NCBI RefSeq assembly: GCF_013624435.2
Contig: NZ_CP061768.1
Location: forward strand, 1,394,001-1,458,000
DNA length: 64,000 bases
Direction of reading: 5' to 3'
Source of the DNA: Nocardioides campestrisoli
GTDB lineage: Bacteria > Actinomycetota > Actinomycetes > Propionibacteriales > Nocardioidaceae
A program made the position numbers and the translations under genes. Position 1 is the first letter of the stretch; each line of letters opens with the position of its first letter. Positions 6,970 to 15,761 of this stretch are shown piece by piece. The notes under the pieces are model-generated. The model worked only from the letters and a program-made list of their open reading frames with translations. It ran no database searches and was not told the DNA's origin.

Positions 6970-8107
6970 GGCTCAGCAGCACCAGCACCTCGGCGTGCGC
7001 GGTGTGCGGGAACATGTCCAGCAGCCGGGCGCGGACCGGGCGCAGGGACGGCATCGCGGCCAGGTCGCGGGCCAGCGACGCGGGGGAGCAGCTGGAGTAG
7101 ACGACGTGCTCGACGCCCGAGGCCTCGAGCCGGCTCGCGAGCTCCGGGCCGATCCCGCGCCGAGGCGGGTTGACGACCACCAGGTCGGGCGCGGAGCGGG
7201 AGTCCGGGCCGTCCAGGGCGCCCAGGACGTACGCCGTCGCGTCGCCGGCCTCGAAGGAGACGTCCGCCAGGCCCGCCTCCTCGGCGCTGGTCCGGGCACT
7301 GGCGACCGCCTCGGCACTGACCTCCAGCCCGCTCACCTCACGCCCGGGGCGAGCCAGGTGCAGGGCGAAGCCGCCTACCCCGCAGTAGAGGTCCCAGACC
7401 CGGCCGGGACCGGGCAGCACCTCGTCCACCCAGGCGGCGGCCTGGCGGTAGAGGGCGGCCGCGACCTCGGTGTTGGTCTGGAAGAAGCTCTGCGGGCGCA
7501 GGTGCAGGGTCAGCCCGTTGACCCGCATCGGCAGGGTCTCGCCGTGCAGCACCTGCTCCTGCTCGCCCTCCAGCACCGCCTTGTGCTCGGGCTGCAGGTT
7601 GACCGAGACCACCCGCACGCCGGGCAGGAGCGCGAGCAGCGTGGGCAGGTGCTTGCGGATCCGGGGCACCGGCTCGTAGGAGCGCAGCACGAACCGCACC
7701 ATCAGCTCCCCGTCGGGCGACTCGGTGACCAGCAGGTGCTTGAGCTCGCCGCGGCGACTGGTCACGTCGTACGGCGTCAGCGCGGCGGTGGTGACGAAGT
7801 CGGCGAGCACCGGCAGCGTCGCCCGGAGCCCGTCGGTGTGCAGCGGGCAGTCGCGCAGGTCCACCCCGGCACGCCGCTCGTCGAGGATGCCGAGGGTGGG
7901 GGAGTCGACCGTGCCGGCGACGACCATCTTGGCCTTGTTGCGGAAGCCCGCCTCGGGACCGGCGACCGGGGGCAGCCACTCAGGGTCGCCCAGCGGTTCG
8001 AGCAGGGCCCGCACCTCGGCCTGCTTGGCCGCCAGCTGGTCGGGTCGGGCGACCTCCAGCCAGGAGCAGGAGCGACACCGGTGGGCGTCGTAGTGGGCGC
8101 AGTCCAT
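6944..8107 (-). CDS. rlmC: 23S rRNA m5U methyltransferase, RlmC-like
   Basis: A 387-residue class I SAM-dependent RNA methyltransferase. The N-terminus MDCAHYDAHRCRSCSW matches E. coli RlmC, with Cys3, Cys11, Cys14 and Cys87 as the likely [4Fe-4S] ligands. The SAM site DLYCGVGG is at 239-246, NPPRRG at 313-318, and the catalytic Cys at 340 in VVYSSC. DMFPHTAHAEVL closes the domain. By family it makes 5-methyluridine in 23S rRNA (U747 in E. coli). There is no TRAM domain, as in RlmC and unlike RlmD. A TAGATT -10 box (8118-8123) lies 10 nt before the ATG, leaving almost no leader. Confidence 0.88.
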   Translation of the reverse strand: MDCAHYDAHRCRSCSWLEVARPDQLAAKQAEVRALLEPLGDPEWLPPVAGPEAGFRNKAKMVVAGTVDSPTLGILDERRAGVDLRDCPLHTDGLRATLPVLADFVTTAALTPYDVTSRRGELKHLLVTESPDGELMVRFVLRSYEPVPRIRKHLPTLLALLPGVRVVSVNLQPEHKAVLEGEQEQVLHGETLPMRVNGLTLHLRPQSFFQTNTEVAAALYRQAAAWVDEVLPGPGRVWDLYCGVGGFALHLARPGREVSGLEVSAEAVASARTSAEEAGLADVSFEAGDATAYVLGALDGPDSRSAPDLVVVNPPRRGIGPELASRLEASGVEHVVYSSCSPASLARDLAAMPSLRPVRARLLDMFPHTAHAEVLVLLSRDPAAAPD

Positions 8108-8117
8108 GACGACGGCG

Positions 8118-8123
8118 AATCTA
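8118..8123 (-). promoter_or_regulatory. -10 element for rlmC
   Basis: AATCTA on plus, read as TAGATT on minus, 10 nt before the rlmC ATG; leader of a few nucleotides at most. Confidence 0.5.
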
Positions 8124-8142
8124 CCTCGCGTGTGCGTTGTCC

Positions 8143-8148
8143 TAGACT
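8143..8148 (+). promoter_or_regulatory. -10 element for the MFS gene
   Basis: TAGACT in the divergent gap with rlmC. The expected transcript starts near 8155 and has about 75 nt of leader before GTG 8231. Confidence 0.45.
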
Positions 8149-8230
8149 TGGCGGCGCACAGGGTTCAGCGCGTTCTTGGAGGTGGGTACGGCGCGCGTGT
8201 TCGCGCCTACCCGAAAGTCCTCCCTCCCTC

Positions 8231-9550
8231 GTGTCTACTCTCGCCTCGTACCGGCGACTCCTCGAGCTCGCCGGTCCGCTGTACTTCGTCGTCGCCTTCT
8301 TCGGCCGCCTCCCGCTCTCGATGAGCCAGCTGGGCACCCTGCTCCTGGTCTCCTCGGTCACCGACAGCTACGCCACCGGCGGTCTCGCCGCCGGCGTCCT
8401 CGCGGTCGCCAACGCCGTCGGCGCCCCGGTCGCCGGCGCGCTGGCCGACCGGTTCGGGCAGCGTCCGGTCCTGCTCGTCCAGTCCGGGGCCGGCGCTGCC
8501 GCGCTGGCCGGTCTGGTCAGTGCCGCCGAGCAGGGGGCGGGCGGCGCGACGCTGGTCGCCGCCGCCGCGCTCTCCGGGATGCTGATCCCGCAGGTCGGCC
8601 CGCTCTCCCGGGCGCGCTGGCGACCGATGCTCGGGCACAGCGACCCGCACCGGGAGCGGCTGCTCAACACCGCGTTCTCCTACGACGGTGCCGCCGACGA
8701 GGCCGCGTTCGTGCTCGGCCCCGCCGCGGTCGGCATCCTGGTCGCGGTGGCCTCGCCGTCCGCCGCGGTGGTCGCCGCGGCCGTCGGCCTGCTGGTCTTC
8801 GGGACGGCGTTCGCCCTCCACCCGACGGCGCGTCGTCGCCCGGTCGGGTGGGACGCGGACGCGGCGTCCGGAGCAGGCCACAGCACGCCGGCGCCCTCGG
8901 CGTCCGCCCCGGCGCCGCGCGTGCTCACCCCGGTCTTCGTCGCGCTCCTGGTCGCGCTGCTCAGCGTGGGGGCGCTCTTCGGCGCCACCCAGACCGGCAC
9001 CAGCGTGCTCGCCGACGCCAGCGGCCAGTCCGGCCTGACCGGCCTGGTGCACGCCACGCTCGGGATCGGCAGCGTGATCGCCGGCCTCGGTACGGCGCTG
9101 CTCCCGGCCTCCTTCGCCCAGGAGCGGCGGATGGTGCTCTGCGCGGGGTTCCTGCTGGTCTTCTCGCTGCCGCTGCTGCTGGTCGACTCCCTGGGCACGC
9201 TCACCCTCGTGGTGCTGGCCCTGGGCTTCGGGGTCGCCCCGTTCATGATCAGCGCGTTCACCCTGGGCGAACGCACGCTTCCGCCCGGGCGGTTCGCCCT
9301 GGGCCTGAGCCTGCTCGGCAGCTCGGTCAACGTCGGCTACGCGGTCGGCGCCGGGATCGCGGGCCGGCTCGCGGACCACCTCGGCCAGGACCGTGGGCAC
9401 ACCGCGGCCTTCGCGGTCACGGTGTCGGCGATGGTGGTCGCCGTCCTCGTCTCCCTGGGCCTGCTCCGCCGGCTCCGGCGCCTGGAGCGGGGCGCCCTTT
9501 CCGAGGCGTCAGCCCCGGAGACGGCCCATCCACTCCTCGACGTCCGCTGA
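8231..9550 (+). CDS. MFS transporter
   Basis: A 439-residue membrane protein with about 12 predicted helices. The loop between helices 2 and 3 reads GALADRFGQRPVL, the major facilitator signature, and a cytoplasmic Pro/Ala/Ser linker joins the two halves near residue 215. GTG at 8231 (VSTLASYRR) is chosen because the first helix follows at once; the frame is open far upstream only as the shadow of rlmC. No good Shine-Dalgarno is seen. The substrate is unknown; drug or metabolite export is common in this group. Its last 42 bp overlap the convergent pepP gene. Confidence 0.82.
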   Translation: MSTLASYRRLLELAGPLYFVVAFFGRLPLSMSQLGTLLLVSSVTDSYATGGLAAGVLAVANAVGAPVAGALADRFGQRPVLLVQSGAGAAALAGLVSAAEQGAGGATLVAAAALSGMLIPQVGPLSRARWRPMLGHSDPHRERLLNTAFSYDGAADEAAFVLGPAAVGILVAVASPSAAVVAAAVGLLVFGTAFALHPTARRRPVGWDADAASGAGHSTPAPSASAPAPRVLTPVFVALLVALLSVGALFGATQTGTSVLADASGQSGLTGLVHATLGIGSVIAGLGTALLPASFAQERRMVLCAGFLLVFSLPLLLVDSLGTLTLVVLALGFGVAPFMISAFTLGERTLPPGRFALGLSLLGSSVNVGYAVGAGIAGRLADHLGQDRGHTAAFAVTVSAMVVAVLVSLGLLRRLRRLERGALSEASAPETAHPLLDVR

Positions 9551-10930
9551 GGCGCGGGGGAGGGCGGCCGACAGGTTCCGGCTGCCGTCGGCGGTGACCA
9601 GGATGTCGTCCTCGATCCGGATGCCGATCCCGCGCAGCTCCTCGGGGACCAGCAGGTCGTCGGCCTGGAAGTACAGGCCCGGCTCGACGGTGAGCACCAT
9701 GCCCTCGGCCAGCTCGGCCTTGGTGTAGGCCTCGGGGGCGGCCCGGCCGCAGTCGTGCACGTCCATCCCGAGCATGTGCGAGGTGCCGTGCAGCGTCCAG
9801 CGGGCGTAGACCTTCGACTCCGGGTCGAGGGCCTCCTCCGCCGGGACCGGGAGCAGGCCCAGGTCGGCCAGGCCGTGCGCGAGCACGGTCATCGCCGCGT
9901 CGTGGGCGGCCAGGAACGGAGCGCCCGGGCGGACCGCCTCGATGCCGCGGGTCTGGGCGGTCAGCACCAGCTCGTAGAGGTCGCGCTGCAGGGGGGTGAA
10001 GGCGCCCGAGACGGGCAGGGTGCGGGTGACGTCGGCGGTGTAGAGGCTGCGCCCCTCCACGCCCATGTCCAGCAGCACCAGCTGGCCCGGGACGATCGGC
10101 CCGGTGTTGTCGATCCAGTGCAGGGTGGTCGCGTGGGAGCCGCCCCCCACGATCGAGTCGTAGCCGATGTCGTTGCCCATCGCCCGCGCCCGGCGGAAGA
10201 AGGTGCCCTCGATCCAGCGCTCGCCGTGCTCGAGCACCCGGTCCCACTCGCGCACCGAGTCCTCGAAGCCCAGGGTGGTGATGTCGCACGCCTCCTGGAG
10301 CTGCTCGACCTCCCAGGCGTCCTTGACCAGCCGCATCTCGGAGACCACCCGGGCCAGCTCGTCGTCGGTCGACGGGTCCGCGGGCAGCAGCGCGTCGACG
10401 GCCTCGCTCACCCCGCGGTGCACGCGGGTCTTGGGGCCGTGCGCGAGCGCGTCGGGCAGCTCGGAGACGTGGCGCACCTCCAGGCCGAGTCCGTCGGCCA
10501 GCTCGGGCAGGGAGGGGCGCTCCCCGGCCCAGAGGGCGCCGTACTGGCGGTCCCGGAAGAACTCGTCGGTCTCGCGCGAGGACCGCGGCCGGGCGTAGAG
10601 CACCGACTCGCCGTCCTCGACGACCAGCACCGCGTCGGTGGTCTGGTTGCCGGAGAAGTACGTGTGGGCGGTGTCGGGGCGGAAGCGGTAGTCGGTGTCG
10701 TTGGAGCGCACCTTGAAGGTGCCCGCGGGCAGCACGAGCCGCTCGCCCGGGAACGCCTCGGCCAACCGGGCCCGGCGGGCGGCGGCGTGCGGCGCCACCG
10801 GGTGCCGGGGCACCTGCCGGTGCTGCTCGGCCCAGCCGGTGCGCATGAACGCCGCGTACGCGGGCGGCACGGCGGGGTCGTGGCTCTCGGTCCGGGGCGC
10901 GGTCGACTCACTGCTCAGCTGCTCGCTCAC
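9509..10930 (-). CDS. pepP: Xaa-Pro aminopeptidase (aminopeptidase P, M24B)
   Basis: A 473-residue cytosolic metallopeptidase that removes an N-terminal residue preceding proline. The N-terminal half is the aminopeptidase P domain (YRFRPDTAHTYFSGN). The C-terminal pita-bread domain supplies the two-metal ligands: two Asp in LLDMGVEGRSLYTADVTRT, His in GTSHMLGMDVHD, Glu in TVEPGLY and Glu in GIRIEDDILV. GTG 10930 is supported by TACAGT exactly 7 nt upstream (10938-10943), the leaderless arrangement common here. The gene is divergent from prsW and overlaps the MFS gene 3' end by 42 bp. Confidence 0.92.
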   Translation of the reverse strand: MSEQLSSESTAPRTESHDPAVPPAYAAFMRTGWAEQHRQVPRHPVAPHAAARRARLAEAFPGERLVLPAGTFKVRSNDTDYRFRPDTAHTYFSGNQTTDAVLVVEDGESVLYARPRSSRETDEFFRDRQYGALWAGERPSLPELADGLGLEVRHVSELPDALAHGPKTRVHRGVSEAVDALLPADPSTDDELARVVSEMRLVKDAWEVEQLQEACDITTLGFEDSVREWDRVLEHGERWIEGTFFRRARAMGNDIGYDSIVGGGSHATTLHWIDNTGPIVPGQLVLLDMGVEGRSLYTADVTRTLPVSGAFTPLQRDLYELVLTAQTRGIEAVRPGAPFLAAHDAAMTVLAHGLADLGLLPVPAEEALDPESKVYARWTLHGTSHMLGMDVHDCGRAAPEAYTKAELAEGMVLTVEPGLYFQADDLLVPEELRGIGIRIEDDILVTADGSRNLSAALPRASADVEEWMGRLRG

Positions 10931-10937
10931 GCTGATC

Positions 10938-10943
10938 ACTGTA
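10938..10943 (-). promoter_or_regulatory. Leaderless -10 box of pepP
   Basis: ACTGTA on plus, TACAGT on minus, 7 nt before GTG 10930; transcription would start at or beside the start codon. Confidence 0.55.
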
Positions 10944-10965
10944 CGCCGCGCCCTACGGAGAAGGT

Positions 10966-10971
10966 TAGGCT
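10966..10971 (+). promoter_or_regulatory. Leaderless -10 box of the prsW gene
   Basis: TAGGCT, 7 nt before ATG 10979, back to back with the pepP promoter. Confidence 0.6.
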
Positions 10972-10978
10972 GCGGACC

Positions 10979-12100
10979 ATGTCCAGCCACGGTCGCGACA
11001 GCGTCGCTTTCACGCTCGTCGTGACGCTCCTGGCGTTCCTTGGAGCGGTGGCGATGGTGCTGGTCATCCTGCTCTCCGGAGCCCCGAAGACCCTGGCCGC
11101 CGCGACCCTGCTGGCCTTCCTGCCCGTGGGGCCCCTGGTCGGCTGCTTCCTGTGGCTCGACCGCTACGAGCCCGAGCCCCGGCGGCTGCTGGCGGCGGGG
11201 CTGGCCTGGGGCGCCTTCGTGGCCACCGCCGCGGCCCTGGTGCTGCAGGGACTCGGCGGGTTCTTCGGCGGCTTCGACGACCGCGACATGCTCGCGGGAG
11301 TCGCGCCGCTGACCGAGGAGGCGACCAAGGGCCTCTTCCTGCTGCTCCTGCTGTGGTGGCGGCGCGGAGAGCTGGACGGGGTGCTCGACGGTCTGGTCTA
11401 CGCCGGCATGGTCGGCATCGGGTTCGCGTTCGTGGAGAACATCCTCTACCTGGCCGCCGCCTACGACGGCACCGACGGCCTGGGGCCGGGCGGCACCGAG
11501 GCGCTCACGGCCACCTTCGTCGTCCGCTGCCTGGTCAGCCCGTTCGCGCACCCGCTCTTCACGGCCTTCATCGGCATCGGCGTCGGCGTGGCCGTGGCCA
11601 GCCGCAGCAAGGTCGTGCGCGTGCTCGCCCCGGTCGCGGGGTACGTCCTGGCCGTGCTGTCCCACGGGTTGTGGAACGCGTCCGCCCTGGCCGGGACCGG
11701 AGGCTTCCTCGCCGTCTACGTGACCGTCATGTTCCCGGCCTTCGTCGCGGTCGTCGCCTTCGCGGTGTGGCTGAGGCGATCCGAGCGCAGGATGCTCGCC
11801 CGAGCCCTCGACGACGCGGCCCGGCGCGGTCTGCTCCCGGTCTCCGACATCAGGTGGCTGATCGACCTCGGCGCCCGTCGGGCCGGGCGCCGGCACGCCA
11901 GGCAGTCCGGGGGAGAGGCCGCCGAGCGGGCCATGCGCGACTACCAGCAGGCGGCCGTGGAGCTCGGCTTCCTGCACCACCGATACCTCCGCGGCACCCC
12001 GCCGCCCGACTACGCCGCCCGCGGGCAGCTCTTCGTCCAACGTCTCCAGGCCGCCAGGCCCTACGTCTCCTTCCCCGGACAGGTGGTCCCCACGCGATGA
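10979..12100 (+). CDS. prsW: PrsW-family intramembrane metalloprotease
   Basis: A 373-residue multi-pass membrane protein. Family motifs are present: LTEEATKGLF (paired Glu), FAFVENILYL, and HPLFTAF with a metal-binding His. These place it in the CAAX-protease-like fold of PrsW, which in Bacillus cleaves an anti-sigma factor. The C-terminal 90 residues are a charged cytoplasmic tail with no known domain. No sigma/anti-sigma pair lies beside it. Its stop overlaps the start of the first GTPase gene by 4 bp (ATGA), so the two are translationally coupled. The target is unknown. Confidence 0.85.
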   Translation: MSSHGRDSVAFTLVVTLLAFLGAVAMVLVILLSGAPKTLAAATLLAFLPVGPLVGCFLWLDRYEPEPRRLLAAGLAWGAFVATAAALVLQGLGGFFGGFDDRDMLAGVAPLTEEATKGLFLLLLLWWRRGELDGVLDGLVYAGMVGIGFAFVENILYLAAAYDGTDGLGPGGTEALTATFVVRCLVSPFAHPLFTAFIGIGVGVAVASRSKVVRVLAPVAGYVLAVLSHGLWNASALAGTGGFLAVYVTVMFPAFVAVVAFAVWLRRSERRMLARALDDAARRGLLPVSDIRWLIDLGARRAGRRHARQSGGEAAERAMRDYQQAAVELGFLHHRYLRGTPPPDYAARGQLFVQRLQAARPYVSFPGQVVPTR

Positions 12101-13881
12101 CCGAACCCTCACCCACCCCCGAGCCCTCCCCGGAAGGCGCGCGCATGCTCACCGCGCTGGTCCGGTTGCGGGGGGCGCTCCAGGGAGCCGCGCTCCCGCT
12201 GGAGGTCCCCGGCGTGGAGGACCAGCGCACCGCCCGGGCGGAGATGATCTCCCAGCTCGAGGACTACGTGATCCCGCGGCTGATGACCATCGAGGCGCCG
12301 ATGCTGGCGGTGGTCGGCGGCTCGACCGGCGCCGGCAAGTCGACGCTGGTCAACTCCCTGGTCGGGCGCCGCGTCACCCAGCCCGGCGTGCTGCGCCCCA
12401 CCACGCGCTCCCCGGTCCTGGTGCACAACCCCGCGGACGGCCACTGGTTCGGCCAGGACCGGCTGCTGCCCGAGCTGGAGCGGGTCGAGCGCAGCACCGA
12501 CGACCCGTCGGCCCTGCAGCTGGTGCCCTCGGACACCATCCCGCCCGGGCTGGCCGTCCTCGACGCCCCCGACATCGACTCGGTCGAGGAGGCGAACCGG
12601 ACCCTGGCCGCCCAGCTGCTCGCGGCGGCGGACCTGTGGCTCTTCGTCACCTCCGCGGCCCGGTACGCCGACCAGGTGCCCTGGCAGTTCCTGCGCGAGG
12701 CCTCCGAGCGCTCCGCTGCGGTCGCGATCGTGCTCGACCGGACCCCTGAGGACGCGGTCGAGACGGTGGCCAGCCACCTGGCGCGGATGCTGGCCAGCCG
12801 CGGGCTCAAGGACTCGCCGCTGTTCACCGTGCACGAGGGCCCGGTCGACGACGAGGGCCTGCTGCCCCCGGAGTCGGTCGCGGAGATCCGGTCCTGGTTG
12901 GACTCGCTCGCCGCGGACGCGGGGGCACGGGCGGCCGTGGTGCGCCAGACGCTGGACGGGGCGATCCGCCGGGTCGCGCGCCGTACCCACGAGGTCGCGG
13001 ACGCCGAGGCCGGGCAGGTCGCGGCCGTGACCCGCCTGCGCGAGGACGCCGAGCGCGCCTACGACGCGGGGATCGCCGCGGTCCACGAGGCCTCCGCCGA
13101 CGGCACGCTGCTGCGCGGGGAGGTGCTCGCCCGCTGGCAGGAGTTCGTCGGCACCGGCGAGCTGCTGCGCTCCCTGGAGACCCGCGTGGGCTGGCTGCGC
13201 GACAAGCTGGTCAACGCGATCAAGGGCAAGCCCCAGCAGGCCGAGCGGGTCCAGGTCGCGGTCGAGTCCGGCCTGGAGACTCTGCTCACCGAGCACGCCG
13301 AGGCGGCCGCCGAGCGGGCGGAGGCGTCCTGGCAGTCGCTCGCCTCCGGGCAGGCGCTGCTCGCAGACGCCGGGGAGGACCTGGGCCGGGCCTCCCGCGA
13401 CTTCCGCCGGCGGGCCGAGCGCGCGGTGCGCGACTGGCAGGGCGACGTGCTGGCGATGGTGCGGGACGAGGGGGCGGACAAGCGGACCACCGCCCGGTTC
13501 CTCGCCTACGGCGTCAACGGTCTCTCCGTGGCCCTGATGGTCGTCGTCTTCGCCCACACCGGCGGAGCACTGGTGGGCGCCGAGGCCGGCATCGCCGGCG
13601 GCGGCGCGGTGCTGGGCCAGAAGCTGCTCGAGGCGGTCTTCGGGGACCAGGCGGTGCGGTCGCTGGCCGAGCGGGCCCGCAAGGACCTGGACCGCCGGGT
13701 CGCGGAGCTGTTCGACGTCGAGCGCCGGCGCTACCTGGACCTGCTGGACCGGCTGGGAGTGAGCACGCAGTCGCCGGAGACCCTGCGCGAGGCGGCGCGG
13801 CGGGTCGACGACCTGCGCTTCGCCCAGGCGACCCCCGCGGGACCGGACTCCGCCGCTGGAACGGGTGCGGGCGGAGACTAG
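12097..13881 (+). CDS. Large dynamin-like GTPase with membrane segment
   Basis: A 594-residue GTPase. The P-loop GGSTGAGKST is near residue 73, LDAPDIDS (G3) near 155, and a G4-like DRTP follows. A long helical region comes after the G domain, with a hydrophobic block at about 467-515 (LSVALMVVVFA, GGALVGAEAGIAGGG) and a final coiled-coil-like tail. This G domain, helical stalk and membrane loop layout resembles bacterial dynamin-like proteins. ATG 12097 overlaps the prsW stop. It is followed 39 bp later by a second GTPase, and tandem pairs of this type in actinobacteria (for example DynA/DynB of Streptomyces) act in septation; equivalence is inference. Confidence 0.8.
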   Translation: MTEPSPTPEPSPEGARMLTALVRLRGALQGAALPLEVPGVEDQRTARAEMISQLEDYVIPRLMTIEAPMLAVVGGSTGAGKSTLVNSLVGRRVTQPGVLRPTTRSPVLVHNPADGHWFGQDRLLPELERVERSTDDPSALQLVPSDTIPPGLAVLDAPDIDSVEEANRTLAAQLLAAADLWLFVTSAARYADQVPWQFLREASERSAAVAIVLDRTPEDAVETVASHLARMLASRGLKDSPLFTVHEGPVDDEGLLPPESVAEIRSWLDSLAADAGARAAVVRQTLDGAIRRVARRTHEVADAEAGQVAAVTRLREDAERAYDAGIAAVHEASADGTLLRGEVLARWQEFVGTGELLRSLETRVGWLRDKLVNAIKGKPQQAERVQVAVESGLETLLTEHAEAAAERAEASWQSLASGQALLADAGEDLGRASRDFRRRAERAVRDWQGDVLAMVRDEGADKRTTARFLAYGVNGLSVALMVVVFAHTGGALVGAEAGIAGGGAVLGQKLLEAVFGDQAVRSLAERARKDLDRRVAELFDVERRRYLDLLDRLGVSTQSPETLREAARRVDDLRFAQATPAGPDSAAGTGAGGD

Positions 13882-13884
13882 GGT
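13879..13884 (+). promoter_or_regulatory. -10 element before the second GTPase
   Basis: TAGGGT, overlapping the stop of the first GTPase. The transcript would have about 30 nt of leader with GAGGAC before ATG 13921. Confidence 0.45.
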
Positions 13885-13920
13885 GAGGCACGGAAACCGA
13901 CCATCTGCGCAGAGGACTCC

Positions 13921-15576
13921 ATGACGTCTCTTCTCGAGGGCGCCAAGAAGCTGGTGACCCGTGGCTCCGACATCGGCGAGCGTGTCGCCGGGCTCGAGCG
14001 AGCCGTCGAGGCCAGCCGGGGGCGGCTCGACGACGACGTGGTCGAGCACGCCGGCTCGACCGCCGACCGGGCCGCGCACCGGCTCCGGCTCTCCGCGGAC
14101 CACACCGTCGTGGCCCTGGCCGGGGCGACCGGCTCCGGGAAGTCCTCGACGTTCAACGCGCTGACCGGCCTCGAGCTGAGCGCGGTCGGGGTACGCCGGC
14201 CCACGACGTCGTGGGCGACCGCCTGCGTCTGGGGGTCCGAGGGCGCGCCGGAGCTCCTGGAGTTCCTCGGCATCCCGGCGCGGCACCAGGTCTCCCGGGA
14301 CAACCTGCTCAGCGTCGGCCGTGAGGACGACGTGCTGCAGGGAGTGGTCCTGCTGGACCTGCCCGACCACGACTCCACCGAGGTCAGCCACCACCTCGAG
14401 GTGGACCGGCTGGTCTCGTTGGCCGACATGCTGATCTGGGTGCTCGACCCGCAGAAGTACGCCGACGCGGCGGTCCACGAGCGCTACCTGCGACCGCTCG
14501 CCGGCCACCAGGACGTGATGCTCGTCGTGCTCAACCAGATCGACCGGGTGCCCGAGGAGCGGCGCGAGGCGATGGTGGGCGACGTGCGCCGGCTGCTCGC
14601 CGCCGACGGGCTGACCGGGGTCCCCGTGCTCGCGGTCAGCTCCAAGGAGGGCTGGGGGATCGACGAGCTGCGCGAGGAGATCGCGCGCAAGGTCGCCGGC
14701 AAGAAGGTCACCAAGCAGCGGCTGGAGGCCGACGTCCGGGGGGCCGCGACCCGGCTGCGCGCCGTCACCGGCGAGACCAAGGTGCCCACGCTGCCCCGGG
14801 AGCGCCTCGACGCCCTGGAGGACGCCTTCGCCGAGGCGGCCGGGGTGCCGACCGTGGTCAAGGCCGTCGAGGAGTCCACCCGGGTGCGGGCCAACCGGGC
14901 CACCGGCTGGCCGGTGACCTCGTGGCTGAGCAAGTTCCGTCCCGACCCGCTCAAGCGCCTCCACCTCGACCTCGGACCAGCGGGCAAGGAGCTCGCGGGC
15001 GTGCCCCGGACCTCCGTGCCCGAGCCCACCCAGGTCCAGCGGGCCCGGATCGACACCGAGGTCAGGACCCTGGTGGACGAGGTGAGCGACGGTCTCCGGC
15101 CGGCCTGGAGCCACGCCATCCGACGGGCCTCGGTGGCGCGGCTGCCCGAGCTGGGGGACCGGCTCGACAAGGCGCTCGGCGGCACCGACCTCGGTCCGCA
15201 GAAGCTGCCCGTGTGGGCGGGCGCGGTCCGGGTGCTGCAGTGGGCGCTGATCCTGGCGGCCCTGACCGGGGCCGTCTGGCTGGGCGTGCTCGCGCTCGGC
15301 ACCTACGCCCGGGTGCCCGAGCCGCCGACTCCCACGTGGGGCGGGTTCGCGCTGCCCACGCTGCTCCTGCTCGGCGGGGTGGTCCTGGGCGTCCTGCTCG
15401 CGCTGCTGTGCCGGGTGCTGGTCTCCGCCACGGCGCGCCGGCGGGCCCGGGTGGCCGACAAGGCCCTGCGCGACGCCATCGGCGAGGTCTCCGACGAGCT
15501 GGTGGTCGCGCCGATCCGCACCGAGCTGGACGCCTACGGCCAGGCGGTCGACGGGCTGGCCACGGCGCTGCGCTGA
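13921..15576 (+). CDS. GTPase with two C-terminal membrane helices
   Basis: A 551-residue protein. The P-loop GATGSGKSS is near residue 67, LDLPDHDS (G3) near 145, NQID (G4) near 204 and a G5-like AVSSKEGWG follows. Two hydrophobic helices at about 436-462 and 475-500 form a hairpin in the C-terminal part, with a short cytoplasmic tail after it. The G domain belongs to the Era/EngA-like MMR_HSR1 class, and the architecture matches the partner of tandem actinobacterial GTPases. It probably works with the preceding GTPase on the membrane. Both an internal promoter (13879) and read-through are possible. Confidence 0.8.
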   Translation: MTSLLEGAKKLVTRGSDIGERVAGLERAVEASRGRLDDDVVEHAGSTADRAAHRLRLSADHTVVALAGATGSGKSSTFNALTGLELSAVGVRRPTTSWATACVWGSEGAPELLEFLGIPARHQVSRDNLLSVGREDDVLQGVVLLDLPDHDSTEVSHHLEVDRLVSLADMLIWVLDPQKYADAAVHERYLRPLAGHQDVMLVVLNQIDRVPEERREAMVGDVRRLLAADGLTGVPVLAVSSKEGWGIDELREEIARKVAGKKVTKQRLEADVRGAATRLRAVTGETKVPTLPRERLDALEDAFAEAAGVPTVVKAVEESTRVRANRATGWPVTSWLSKFRPDPLKRLHLDLGPAGKELAGVPRTSVPEPTQVQRARIDTEVRTLVDEVSDGLRPAWSHAIRRASVARLPELGDRLDKALGGTDLGPQKLPVWAGAVRVLQWALILAALTGAVWLGVLALGTYARVPEPPTPTWGGFALPTLLLLGGVVLGVLLALLCRVLVSATARRRARVADKALRDAIGEVSDELVVAPIRTELDAYGQAVDGLATALR

Positions 15577-15761
15577 GCCGTTCAGCCGCTCCGTCGCTCC
15601 TGACGGGCCGGTGCGGCGCCGGCGGTCCCGAGCCGCTCGTCGTCCCCAGGGCGTCCGGGGCGCCCCGTCGTCCCCAGGCCGTCGCGGCGCGTGCGACGGG
15701 CGGCCCCCCGTCGGGTGATCCTGCTGGTGGGCAGGTCGCCCGCACGGCGAGGAGGAACGCG
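15577..15761 (+). repeat. Intergenic repeats and hairpin between GTPase and ssb genes
   Basis: CGTCGTCCCCAGG occurs at 15638-15650 and again at 15666-15678, the start of an imperfect 28-bp tandem repeat. A hairpin CGACGGG/CCCGTCG (15694-15713, 6-nt loop) follows and may end the GTPase transcript, although no T-run follows. GAGGAGGA at 15749-15756 is the ssb ribosome-binding site. Confidence 0.5.

Noticed and set aside
6851-8230. Upstream extension of the MFS frame by 460 codons
   Set aside because: It runs antisense through rlmC and has no membrane helices or MFS sequence; the transporter starts at GTG 8231.
12109-15114. Open minus-strand frame of about 1000 codons opposite the two GTPase genes
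   Set aside because: It is the GC-rich shadow of two genes with clear P-loops; its own translation is Gly/Arg/His/Pro-rich without any motif.
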